Positions 1 to 7,898 of a DNA stretch of 64,000 nucleotides are shown one piece after another (position 1 is the first letter of the stretch; each line of letters opens with the position of its first letter). Source of the stretch: CADCWK01 sp035944555 (GTDB lineage Bacteria; Chloroflexota; Chloroflexia; Thermomicrobiales; UBA6265). Location of the stretch: assembly GCA_035944555.1 (NCBI GenBank), contig DASZAY010000009.1, positions 124,001 to 188,000 of the forward strand, in the 5' to 3' direction. The translations under genes were made by a program, and so were the position numbers. The notes beneath the pieces were generated by a model. It worked only from the letters and a program-made list of their open reading frames with translations. It had not been told where the DNA came from and made no database searches.

Positions 1-526
1 TGACGTCCGAGACGCCGACTTCCGCCAGCGCGTCGACATTGACGAAGAGGGCCCCGACATCCATGCCCCCAGGGATGCCCCAGATCTGGTCGTCGTAGGT
101 CGACTCTTCGATCGCCGCCGGGTAGAACCGGGAAAGGTCGTAGCTGTCGCGCTCGATGAGGTCGCTGAGCGGCCGCAGGACCGACCCGCGGGCGATGTAG
201 GAATTGAGGACCCCACGACCCAGCCACAGCAGATCGGGTAGTGTCTCGGAGACTGCCGCGGTCAGGATGCGCTGGGTGTCGGAGTCCGGCGACAACTCAA
301 CGATGATCTCGGGGTACGCTTCCTGGAAGGCGCGGAAGCGACCATAGGCCAGGGGATTGGTCTCGACGGCGTTGAAGCCCCACGACTGGAGGTTCGCCGC
401 CTGCGCCTCTGCGCGTGTCCCGAACCGGATGGAGACGCCGACGGCCATGGCCCCGGCCGCACTGCCGAGGACCTGCCGGCGACTCAGGCGCCGGGACGAA
501 CGACGATCAGTACCACGATGAGCCAT
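1..526 (-). CDS. ABC transporter extracellular solute-binding protein, N-terminal part (cut by window edge)
   Basis: This frame opens at an ATG and runs off the left edge, so only about 175 N-terminal residues are present. The start carries a twin-arginine export signal (SRRQVLG, followed by an Ala/Gly-rich stretch ending near RAEAQA). After it comes a typical family 1 sugar-binding fold opening (FQEAYPEIIVELSPDSD, later LPDLLWLG and WGIPGGMDVGALFVN). It would be a periplasm-facing or lipid-free binding protein for a sugar or oligosaccharide importer. Neighbouring sugar-acid dehydratases suggest a uronide or aldonate substrate, which is inference. The permease genes would lie outside the window. 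Confidence 0.85.
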   Translation of the reverse strand, partial: MAHRGTDRRSSRRLSRRQVLGSAAGAMAVGVSIRFGTRAEAQAANLQSWGFNAVETNPLAYGRFRAFQEAYPEIIVELSPDSDTQRILTAAVSETLPDLLWLGRGVLNSYIARGSVLRPLSDLIERDSYDLSRFYPAAIEESTYDDQIWGIPGGMDVGALFVNVDALAEVGVSDV

Positions 527-781
527 TGCACTCTCTCCCCGACGGATTCCTCGTGCCGAGCATCTCGCTCGTGACGGGACCCGCGCTATGACGAACCGAC
601 CGGTGGTTCTACCCAGTGTCACGACGGGCCATGCCCAGACAGCTGCCAGCCGCACGAACGCCGGGCGGCCGGGAGTTGAGAATATCACTTAGCCTGTCTA
701 AGAATCATCGTGGACGCCACCTGTCCGGTAAATCGGCTTTCCGAAGTGTCCTGGGCACCCTTGGGCCGGCCCAATGCCGGG

Positions 782-1501
782 TCAGCGCCGCGTCGCTTCG
801 ATGACCCACATAGCCGGGCCGGGCAGGTGTTCGTCTAGGTCACCCAGTCGCGTATAGACGCCACGGAGACGCTGGGCGAGGGCGGGACGAGGGATGAGGG
901 CGCGTGTCGCGACAATCATTGGTGCGTAGGCGAGCTCACCGATGGCCCACCCACCGGATGCGATCCGATCGACGGTAATCGCCGCCGGCTTCAGGATCGC
1001 ATCGAGGTCGCCGCGGTGGTAGTGCCGTCGCCAGCCGATCGGTAGTGCCTCGACCGGAATCGTGCCCCGTCCGGTGATCTCGCGGGTATAGCGGGCGAGG
1101 TTCAGCGCATCAACGGCCGTGAGGGGGCCGCGGCGGGGCAGGCGAAGGACCAGGCGGCCGCCGGACCGGGCAACGCGAGCGAGCTCCTGTACGACGAGAC
1201 GATCATCGTGGTTGAACTCGATGGTCGCTTGGGCGATGACCAGGTCGAACGTCCCGTCCGGGAAGGGCAGGCGGTCAGGGGAGACGCGGACGACCGCATC
1301 GTCGGCCCGGCGGTCGAACCGGCGGACGGCCGAGCCGTGAGGTGGGATTGCCCGGACGACAAGAAGACCGGCGGCATCACAGGCGTCGGCGGCCCGGTAG
1401 GCAGGGTCGCCGACGATGAGGGCCCGCGGCGCGTCGTCGGCGGGGGACGACGCCTTGAGGTCCGCCGCGGTCGCGCGGACGACGTCGAGCCAATGGGTCA
1501 C
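782..1501 (-). CDS. SAM-dependent methyltransferase (Methyltransf_11-like)
   Basis: A 239-residue protein. The Rossmann-type methyltransferase signature DRLPFPDGTFDLVIAQATIEF lies near residues 96-116, followed by a LARVARSGGRLVLRLPRRG strand, as in class I Methyltransf_11 enzymes. The first glycine-rich SAM loop is poorly conserved (ALIVGDPAYRAAD), so catalysis is probable but not assured. The start is a GTG with no clear Shine-Dalgarno. It stands alone between a transporter gene and a divergent hypothetical gene. The substrate cannot be inferred. Confidence 0.7.
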   Translation of the reverse strand: MTHWLDVVRATAADLKASSPADDAPRALIVGDPAYRAADACDAAGLLVVRAIPPHGSAVRRFDRRADDAVVRVSPDRLPFPDGTFDLVIAQATIEFNHDDRLVVQELARVARSGGRLVLRLPRRGPLTAVDALNLARYTREITGRGTIPVEALPIGWRRHYHRGDLDAILKPAAITVDRIASGGWAIGELAYAPMIVATRALIPRPALAQRLRGVYTRLGDLDEHLPGPAMWVIEATRR

Positions 1502-1626
1502 GAGCGGTTGGTCATGGGCGGTAGGCCTCGTCGGGTGTGGTCACGGGCGCCGGGTCGCCTCGGCCGAAACGGTACCATGCGGTAATGCCACCCCGGCCCA
1601 TCTGACACCAACACCCGGAGATCGCC

Positions 1627-2376
1627 GTGCAGCCGGTAGCCATTCACCCGTTTGATCCCGCGCTCGCGGGGCGCCTCGTCACCGCGATGACCACCGGTGC
1701 CAACGCCGTCGGCATCGAGTCCATCGATAACACCATCTGGCTTCGGGACCGGCTGGCGGCCTGCGCTGAGGCGCTGCCCGGAGCGACGTCGGGGCGGGAA
1801 TCTGCGGCCAACGTGCTGACGCTGACCCTCGCCCAGCTTGCGGCGGCGGCCCACCCGTCGTTCGTCTTTGACGGGCTGTCACTCACGATGATTGAAGCCC
1901 ATATCGATCGTGGCGTCGGGATGCTCCTGCGACCACCCTCCCGCCTGTTTACCGACCATGGCTTCGCGGCCGAGCCAGCCCGGACGATGCCGATCCGGCT
2001 CGACGCCGGCGCCGGTTTGATGGGGGGCTCGTTCATCCCTCCCCATCTCGTCCCGAAGCTAACTGAGCTCCTCGAGTCGCGGGAGGACCGGTTCGCCCGC
2101 CGGCTGAACGATGCGGAGCTCGACGCCGTCACGGTGATCGCCCAGCTGGTCCAGCTGGTTCGCTACGCCATGGACAATGGCCTGGGGCTGTACGAATCCC
2201 TCGACGCCGTGTTGCCGGACGAGCCGCGGGCCAACCCCCCGGGAGCGACGATCGTCGTCATGGACCGGCGCCAGGTCGATCGCGAGATGGCGAAGCGGAT
2301 CCAGGCGGCAATCAAACCCGCCAGGCGCGGGCTCCTCTCGAAGCTGCTTGGCAACGGGCGCCAGCCGGGATCGTAG
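1627..2376 (+). CDS. conserved hypothetical protein, 249 aa
   Basis: I do not recognise a family. The GTG start is supported by GGAG six bases upstream. The product is a soluble, mainly helical protein without signal peptide or membrane segments. It has a central Gly/Pro-rich stretch (GAGLMGGSFIPPHL near residues 130-145), a middle region resembling a four-helix repeat and a basic tail (KPARRGLLSKLLG). It reads as a real gene because codon bias is normal and it fills the space between the divergent methyltransferase and the dehydratase operon. Confidence 0.6.
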   Translation: MQPVAIHPFDPALAGRLVTAMTTGANAVGIESIDNTIWLRDRLAACAEALPGATSGRESAANVLTLTLAQLAAAAHPSFVFDGLSLTMIEAHIDRGVGMLLRPPSRLFTDHGFAAEPARTMPIRLDAGAGLMGGSFIPPHLVPKLTELLESREDRFARRLNDAELDAVTVIAQLVQLVRYAMDNGLGLYESLDAVLPDEPRANPPGATIVVMDRRQVDREMAKRIQAAIKPARRGLLSKLLGNGRQPGS

Positions 2377-2386
2377 ACCCGGCGGT

Positions 2387-2411
2387 GCGGTTCCCCTCCG
2401 GGCGGAACCGC
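2387..2411 (+). terminator. weak hairpin after the hypothetical gene
   Basis: An 8-bp inverted repeat (GCGGTTCC / GGAACCGC) lies 11 bases after the stop codon. There is no T-run, so this is only a possible terminator or RNA 3' end. Confidence 0.3.
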
Positions 2412-2482
2412 GATACCCTGCGGGAACGCCATGACGGTCCGGGTCAGTCAGCGCGCCCCGGCGATTCCGCAGAGGAGCCCCC

Positions 2483-3643
2483 GTGAAGATCACCGCCGTC
2501 CGGTCGTTCCCGGTCAAGTCCGGCCATCGCAATGTGTTCATCGTCAAGGTCGAGACGGACGAGGGGATCTCAGGCTTGGGTGAGGGCGGCATCTCCGGGC
2601 GTGAGCTGGCCATGGAGGGGATGATCCGCCACTACGAGCGGGAACTGGTCGGTCAGGATCCCCGCCGCGTCGAGCACCTCTGGCAACTGCTCTACCGCGG
2701 CAACTACTTCGAGGGCGGCAACATCGCCTCCGCCGCCCTGTCCGCCATCGACATCGCCCTCCACGACATCAAGGCGAAGTGGCTGAACATCCCGGTCTAC
2801 GAGCTGCTCGGCGGGGCGGTCCGCGACCACTGCCCGCTGTTCGCCACCGGCGCGTCCCTCCGTTCGGAGCGGGCGGTCGAGAGCGCCAAAGAACTTGTCG
2901 CGGCAGGGTGGAAGGACATCCGGTTCACCACGGGGATGGGCGACGAGGGCTGGACGGGGGGTGATGGCTCCGTCTACGAGCCGATGGAGTCGGTCGCCCT
3001 CGCCGCCCACTGGATCCGGGAGGTGCGCCGGGCGGTAGGCCCGGCGATCCGGCTGTCGATCGACTTCCACCACCGGCTCCAGGTCGCCGAAGCGGCGGTC
3101 TTCCTGCAGATGACGTCGGATGTTGGGCTGTACTTCATCGAGGAGCCGATCCGGGCCGAGAGTCCCGCGGCCTACAAACAACTGCGGACGATGACGCCGG
3201 TGCCGTTCGCGATCGGTGAGGAGTTCCCGAGCAAGTGGGCGTTCGCGCCGTACATCGAGGAAGGCATCCTCAACTTCGCCCGGATCGATATCTCCAACGT
3301 CGGTGGCCTGTCGGAGGCCCGCAAGGTCGCCGGGTGGTGCGAGACGAGGTACATCGACGTCATGCCGCACAATCCCCTGGGTCCCGTGACGACGGCAGCC
3401 TCCGTCCACTTCGGGATCGCGACGAGCAACTTCGCCCAGCTCGAACTGCAGCACGGGTTGCAGGCGGGGTACAACCGGGAGCTGTTCCCGAAGCTGATGG
3501 AGCTGGACGGGACGGTCTTCCCGCTACCGACCGGTCCAGGGCTCGGGGTCGAGTTCAACGAGGACGCGGTCGCCGACAACCCGTTCGAGATGTGGAACGC
3601 GCCCCACTGGTACCGCCGGGACGGCCAGAAAACCAACTGGTAG
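2483..3643 (+). CDS. mandelate racemase/muconate lactonizing enzyme family, galactonate-type sugar-acid dehydratase
   Basis: An enolase-superfamily protein of 386 residues with the N-terminal capping domain and TIM-barrel domain complete. Metal ligands and acid/base residues are visible: D194 and H196 in the DFHHR motif, E220/E221 in FIEEP, E246/E247 in IGEE, D269 in RIDIS and H296 in MPHNP. The D-x-H pair on the third strand is characteristic of galactonate, gluconate and mannonate dehydratases rather than racemases. It should dehydrate an aldonate to a 2-keto-3-deoxy acid in the cytoplasm. The exact substrate is not decidable. The GTG start has GAGGAG five bases upstream. A strong bidirectional terminator follows. 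Confidence 0.85.
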   Translation: MKITAVRSFPVKSGHRNVFIVKVETDEGISGLGEGGISGRELAMEGMIRHYERELVGQDPRRVEHLWQLLYRGNYFEGGNIASAALSAIDIALHDIKAKWLNIPVYELLGGAVRDHCPLFATGASLRSERAVESAKELVAAGWKDIRFTTGMGDEGWTGGDGSVYEPMESVALAAHWIREVRRAVGPAIRLSIDFHHRLQVAEAAVFLQMTSDVGLYFIEEPIRAESPAAYKQLRTMTPVPFAIGEEFPSKWAFAPYIEEGILNFARIDISNVGGLSEARKVAGWCETRYIDVMPHNPLGPVTTAASVHFGIATSNFAQLELQHGLQAGYNRELFPKLMELDGTVFPLPTGPGLGVEFNEDAVADNPFEMWNAPHWYRRDGQKTNW

Positions 3644-3660
3644 ATCGCGGCCAGGCGTAG

Positions 3661-3697
3661 CAGAACGGCCCCGGCGAGAAACGCCGGGGCCGTTCTG
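3661..3697. terminator. bidirectional Rho-independent terminator
   Basis: A perfect 16-bp stem (CAGAACGGCCCCGGCG and its complement) with an AGAAA loop, followed by TTT on the plus strand. It lies between the convergent enolase-family gene and the SDR gene. Confidence 0.85.
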
Positions 3698-3718
3698 TTT
3701 GCCGTATGTTGCGCCCTG

Positions 3719-4585
3719 CTACTCGTCCGGGTGCCAATGGTGGATCGGCTCCCAGCCGATCGCCTCGCGGGCAGCCGAGATGTCGAAGGCAGTCCGGAAA
3801 CCCGAGATCTCTCGGCGGATCTCGATATCCGGCAGGTACCGGCGGATCAGGTCCATCGTCGGCAGGTCGGTGACGTTATCGCGGCCGGTGATATTCAGAG
3901 CGACGCAACCAACGTCTTCGGTCTCGAGCGCCATCCGGTTGGCACGGGCAGCATCACGGGCATCGACGCCGGCCCAGAGGTTCTTCCCGTTGCCGCGCAG
4001 CTCCTCGTCGGTCGAGGGGCGGCGGGTCCCGATTTCCGACGGCGAACCGACCCAGCTGTAGCGCATCGAGACGACCTGCATCCCGGTCCGGCGATTAAAG
4101 GTCGCCCCGACCAGCTCGGCGACCTCCTTGGACAGTCCGTAGGGGTCGGCGTTCTCCATCGGGTGGGCTTCGTCGGCCGGGACGTACCGCATCGGCCGGG
4201 GAATATCCGACCACGCTGGCCCGTAGGCCGAGACGCTGCTGGCCTGCACTACCCGAGTAATGCCGACCGTCTCAGCAGCCTGGAAGACCGACCACACCCC
4301 CATGACGTTGTTGCGCCAGACAACGTGGTCCGGATTGGTCCGCGGCGCCGGGATCGCTCCCATGTGAACGACCGCGTCACAGTCACGCATGGCCCACGTC
4401 ACCGCCGCGACGTCGGCGGCGTCGCTCTCCCGCCAGACCATGCCGGCGAGCGCGTCCTCCGGCAGGTCGCGGTAGAGCGGGGCACGGCGGAGGTCCGTAC
4501 CGACGACCTCGTGGCCGTGCGCCAGCAACTCCGCAGCCGTGTACTGGCCGATGCGGCCCGCCGCCCCCGTCACCAGGACCCGCAT
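3719..4585 (-). CDS. NAD-dependent epimerase/dehydratase (extended SDR), uronate-dehydrogenase-like
   Basis: A 288-residue short-chain dehydrogenase. The NAD-binding loop GAAGRIG is at residues 7-13, followed by TDLRRAP (an acidic residue favouring NAD over NADP) and the YGLSK catalytic Tyr/Lys motif, with a serine pair (ASSVSAYG) before it. Size, fold and context suit a uronate dehydrogenase or sugar-acid oxidoreductase acting with the dehydratases around it. A generic epimerase cannot be excluded. Its ATG overlaps the upstream mannonate dehydratase stop in a TGATG arrangement, so the two are translationally coupled. Confidence 0.8.
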   Translation of the reverse strand: MRVLVTGAAGRIGQYTAAELLAHGHEVVGTDLRRAPLYRDLPEDALAGMVWRESDAADVAAVTWAMRDCDAVVHMGAIPAPRTNPDHVVWRNNVMGVWSVFQAAETVGITRVVQASSVSAYGPAWSDIPRPMRYVPADEAHPMENADPYGLSKEVAELVGATFNRRTGMQVVSMRYSWVGSPSEIGTRRPSTDEELRGNGKNLWAGVDARDAARANRMALETEDVGCVALNITGRDNVTDLPTMDLIRRYLPDIEIRREISGFRTAFDISAAREAIGWEPIHHWHPDE

Positions 4586-5583
4586 CAGGCGACGCCCGCC
4601 GTGGCGTAGCGGCGAGCGGTCGCCTGCATCAGGCCACGGACGTAGCCGATGGCGTAGAGGCGGCCCTGGTGGTCGTAGCCCGGCTCCCGGAGCTCCTCGC
4701 CCGCCATCGTCGGGACGTGGTCGGGGCGGCAGGTGCCGTCGTAGCCGACCTCGTACCAGGCTTCCATCGCGGCCGCCATGTCGGTCTGGCCATCGTCGTG
4801 GAACGTCTCGGCGAAGTCGTCCGGGGTACCGCGGACGTCGCGGAAGTGGACGAAGCCGACCTTGCCCTGTCCGCCGAAGCGCCGGATCTCGGCCGGGACG
4901 TCGGCCCCCATCGTCGCGATCGTGCCCTGGCAGAACGTCAGGCCGTTGATCGGGCTGGGAACGAGGTCGATCGCCCGCTGGAGGTTGTCCGGCGACGTCA
5001 GGATCCGGCCCACGCCGCGGATCGGGGAGATGGGCGGGTCATCCGGGTGGAGCGCTAGCGTGACCCCCGCTGCCTCGGCGACGGGGACCGCCTGCTCCAT
5101 GAAGTGATGGAGCCCTTCCCAGAGCTGGCTCTCGGCGATCGGCGCCTCCGGGGCGTCGGCCTCCTTGCCCATCTCGGCGTGGTTGTACGCGGTGACGACC
5201 GCCCCGCCCCGCGTGGGCTGAGCCAGCGCCGTCCGAGTCCAGTTGAAGACGGCCATCCAGTTCCAGCAGGCGACCCGAACGTCAGCCTCGCCCATGATCC
5301 GGATCAGGTCGAGTGCTTCGTCGATCTGGCGCTGGACGTCGGCCCCCTCGGTCTGCCACTTCGCGGTGGTCAGCATCGGGAATGCGGTCTCGAGGACCTC
5401 CAGCTTGATTCCATGGTCCGCGAAGCGCTGCTTGCGCTCGAGCATCGCCTCCAGGGACGGCCGGGCGGACGGCTCGTCGCGCCGGTAGCCGGGGACCGAC
5501 GAGACGGCGTACTCGACGCCGAGCTGGTTGGCCATCGTCCAGAGATGGTTCGGTGTCGGGGGCAGGACTTCCGCGAGTCGCAT
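4585..5583 (-). CDS. uxuA: mannonate dehydratase, UxuA type
   Basis: A 332-residue TIM-barrel enzyme with the family signatures LALHPDDPP, FCQGT, GKVGFVHFRDVRG, FHDDGQTDM and RPDHVPTM, which supply the His, Cys and Asp metal ligands. It converts D-mannonate to 2-dehydro-3-deoxy-D-gluconate in the glucuronate branch of hexuronate catabolism. The start is fixed by AGGAGG ten bases before the ATG. It is the first gene of a pair with the SDR dehydrogenase. A second, unrelated mannonate-dehydratase-like gene lies directly upstream on the same strand. Confidence 0.88.
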   Translation of the reverse strand: MRLAEVLPPTPNHLWTMANQLGVEYAVSSVPGYRRDEPSARPSLEAMLERKQRFADHGIKLEVLETAFPMLTTAKWQTEGADVQRQIDEALDLIRIMGEADVRVACWNWMAVFNWTRTALAQPTRGGAVVTAYNHAEMGKEADAPEAPIAESQLWEGLHHFMEQAVPVAEAAGVTLALHPDDPPISPIRGVGRILTSPDNLQRAIDLVPSPINGLTFCQGTIATMGADVPAEIRRFGGQGKVGFVHFRDVRGTPDDFAETFHDDGQTDMAAAMEAWYEVGYDGTCRPDHVPTMAGEELREPGYDHQGRLYAIGYVRGLMQATARRYATAGVA

Positions 5584-5657
5584 GGTTGACTGGCCTCCTG
5601 GCGGAGCCGGACCTGTGCCGGCGTCCTATGGTATTTCTGGCGTACGTCGAAGGGGTT

Positions 5658-6977
5658 TTACGGGGTGATAACCGTGCCGTCCAGCCGGCGAACCGGTGGC
5701 CAGGCGCCGTTGAGCACGTGGTCGGGGAATGGGTACTTCGCCGCCTCGGCCTCATCGATATCGATGCCCAGGCCCGGGCGCTCGTTCGACCAAAGCATGC
5801 CGTCACGGACCTCCGGGCATCCCGGGAAGACCGCCATCGTCCGCTCGTGGAAGACGGCGAGTTCCTGGATGCCGAAGTTCGGCGCGACGAGGTCCAGCTG
5901 GAGATTGGCGGCGTGCCCGACCGGCGACGTGTCACCCGGCCCGTGCCAGGCCGTCCGGACGCCGAAGAACTCGCAGAACGCCGCGAGCTTGCGGGCCGGA
6001 GTCAGGCCACCGATATCCGAGATGTGGCACCGGATGAAGTCGATCATCCGGTCCTTGATCAGATCGATGTACTCATTGACGTTGACGTACAGCTCGCCCA
6101 TGGCGATGGGGACGCTGGTCTGCTGCCGGAGCATCGGGAAATAGCCGTTGTTCTCCGGGGCGAAGGGATCTTCGAGGAAGAACAGGTTGTACGGCTCCAG
6201 GTCTCTGGCTAGCCCGATCGCCTGGATCGGCGGGACGCGCTCGTGGATGTCGTGCAGCAGCTCGACCTCGTCCCCGAGCTCGCGGCGCAGGTGCTCGAAC
6301 AGGCGCGGGACGGTCCGGCAGTACGGGGTCGGCTCCCAGGGCTCCTGCTCTGGCCGCAGGTGGTAGGCGGTCCGCGGAGCGCCGTCGCGGGGCTTGGCGG
6401 CGCCGTACGTCGACATCCCCTCGATCGCGACCTGTGCCCGGACATGCCGGAAGCCCTGCGCCATCAACTCGCGGGCGCTCTCGGTGACTTCCTCGAACGA
6501 GTACCCGCTGGCGTGGGCGTAGCAGGGCGCCGCTTTGCGGACCTTGCCGCCCATCAGCTGGTAGACGGGCATGCTGGCCCGCTTGCCCTTGATGTCCCAG
6601 AGCGCCTGGTCGATTCCCGACATGGCATTGTGCAGGACCGGTCCGCCGCGCCAGTACGACGAGACGAACGCCGTCTGCCAGATGTCCTCGATGTCGTCGA
6701 CATCGCGACCGAGGACGAAGGGGCGGAGGTACTCCTCGATGGCGGTCTTCACGACCAGGGGCCGCTGGGTGAAGGTCGCACAGCCCAGCCCGTACAGACC
6801 GGGCTCGGTCGTCTCGACCTTGACGATCACCAGCCGGATCCCGTCCGGCGCGGTCAGGATGACCTTGACGTCCAGGATCCGCACCCCGGACGGGTCATCG
6901 GTCTGCCAAGGGGTCGGGACGTTGGCCAGGAAGGGATGAGCGTCGCTGGGATTGGGAGATTCCAGGTCGGCGGACAC
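5658..6977 (-). CDS. enolase-superfamily dehydratase, ManD/RspA-like
   Basis: A protein of about 439 residues related to the D-mannonate/D-gluconate dehydratases (starvation-sensing protein RspA group). It shows D243-I-H245 in LLHDIHERV, E269 in FLEDP, E295 in MGELY, and a WHGPGD motif typical of this subgroup. I chose the GTG at 6977 because AGGAG sits nine bases upstream. Upstream in-frame starts at 7022 and 7070 would add 15-31 Ala/Pro-rich residues not expected of the family. It probably acts on the same hexonate pool as its neighbours. Some ManD-family proteins have very low activity, so the precise role is open. Confidence 0.85.
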   Translation of the reverse strand: MSADLESPNPSDAHPFLANVPTPWQTDDPSGVRILDVKVILTAPDGIRLVIVKVETTEPGLYGLGCATFTQRPLVVKTAIEEYLRPFVLGRDVDDIEDIWQTAFVSSYWRGGPVLHNAMSGIDQALWDIKGKRASMPVYQLMGGKVRKAAPCYAHASGYSFEEVTESARELMAQGFRHVRAQVAIEGMSTYGAAKPRDGAPRTAYHLRPEQEPWEPTPYCRTVPRLFEHLRRELGDEVELLHDIHERVPPIQAIGLARDLEPYNLFFLEDPFAPENNGYFPMLRQQTSVPIAMGELYVNVNEYIDLIKDRMIDFIRCHISDIGGLTPARKLAAFCEFFGVRTAWHGPGDTSPVGHAANLQLDLVAPNFGIQELAVFHERTMAVFPGCPEVRDGMLWSNERPGLGIDIDEAEAAKYPFPDHVLNGAWPPVRRLDGTVITP

Positions 6978-7127
6978 GGTGCTTGGCTCCTCTGCCTCTG
7001 GCGCACGCGGAGCTTTCACCATCAGTGGCGGAGCTGACCGGGCGCTGTTCGCGTCCCGGCACCTTAGCAACGGGGCAGGGGAGCCGCAACCGGGGTGGTG
7101 AGAACGATTGCGCCGCAGCGGTCCCGG

Positions 7128-7796
7128 TCAGCGGTCGAGCCGGTGCCACCTACCCTCGGAGATGACCTCGATTCCTCCGTCCGTGACCTTGATGGCGCTC
7201 TCGTCGTCGATCGCGTAGGCGGGACCGGCGAGCTTGCTGGCCCACTTCTCGGCGTTGGCCATCGTGTTCCAGGGCAGGTCCTTGTGCTCCAGGTGCGGGA
7301 AGATGGAGAAGTCGACCAATCCCAGTGGCTCGTCGCCGCCGGTGGGCGATCGCCACTCGGCGAACTCCTCCCCGATGTCCGGCGTCATCACCATGCTGCC
7401 GGCGCTCAGGCTTACATAGACGCCAGGCAGGGTTGGCAGCACCGTCGCGAATCCGGACGCCCGCATCCAGTAGGCGAGGAAGAGCGGATCACCACCGTTG
7501 ACGAGAATCGCGTCGGTCTCGCGGACCAGCGGGACCCAGGCGTCCTCGCCAAGACTGGGCAGGACGGAAAGCTCCAGCGTGCCCATCGACTTCCAGCCCA
7601 GCTCCACCATGGGACACTCGGGTTCCTGTCCGGCCGTGAAGTTCCACGCCCTCCCGGGACCCGGCAGCCCCTGCCCATAGGAAGCCGTCGGGATACACAG
7701 GGCGCTCGCCTCGGAGACGGGCTTCCCGAGGAGTTCGACCAGCGCCTCGTGGATACTCCGGTTCTTGATCCCCGCGGACGCGAGTAGCAGCTTCAT
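7128..7796 (-). CDS. pepE: peptidase E (S51 family dipeptidase)
   Basis: A 222-residue alpha/beta hydrolase of the S51 family. The nucleophile is in SLSAGSM, preceded by the VNGGDPLFL loop (nucleophile-elbow context for family S51), and an FPH motif carries the likely catalytic His. Members cleave N-terminal Asp-X dipeptides or cyanophycin-type peptides. The ATG is preceded by AGGAGGG at ideal spacing. It is monocistronic, between the sugar-acid cluster and guaB. It could also be a cyanophycinase-like relative, but the short length favours PepE. Confidence 0.8.
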   Translation of the reverse strand: MKLLLASAGIKNRSIHEALVELLGKPVSEASALCIPTASYGQGLPGPGRAWNFTAGQEPECPMVELGWKSMGTLELSVLPSLGEDAWVPLVRETDAILVNGGDPLFLAYWMRASGFATVLPTLPGVYVSLSAGSMVMTPDIGEEFAEWRSPTGGDEPLGLVDFSIFPHLEHKDLPWNTMANAEKWASKLAGPAYAIDDESAIKVTDGGIEVISEGRWHRLDR

Positions 7797-7847
7797 CGTG
7801 CCCTCCTCTTCGATCGCCGTCGATCTGGTGCGTGGCCCGAGACGAGG

Positions 7848-7878
7848 AGAGCCCGCCCCGGATCGCGGGACGGGCTCT
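7848..7878 (-). terminator. hairpin downstream of guaB
   Basis: A 13-bp stem (AGAGCCCGCCCCG paired with CGGGACGGGCTCT, one mismatch) with a short loop, about 20 bases past the guaB stop codon on the minus strand. There is no clear T-run. Confidence 0.55.
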
Positions 7879-7898
7879 GGAAACGGGCGGATTGGCTC

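Noticed and set aside
616..804. A 62-codon frame between the binding protein and methyltransferase genes
   Set aside because: No ribosome site, overlaps the methyltransferase 3' end, no recognisable sequence.
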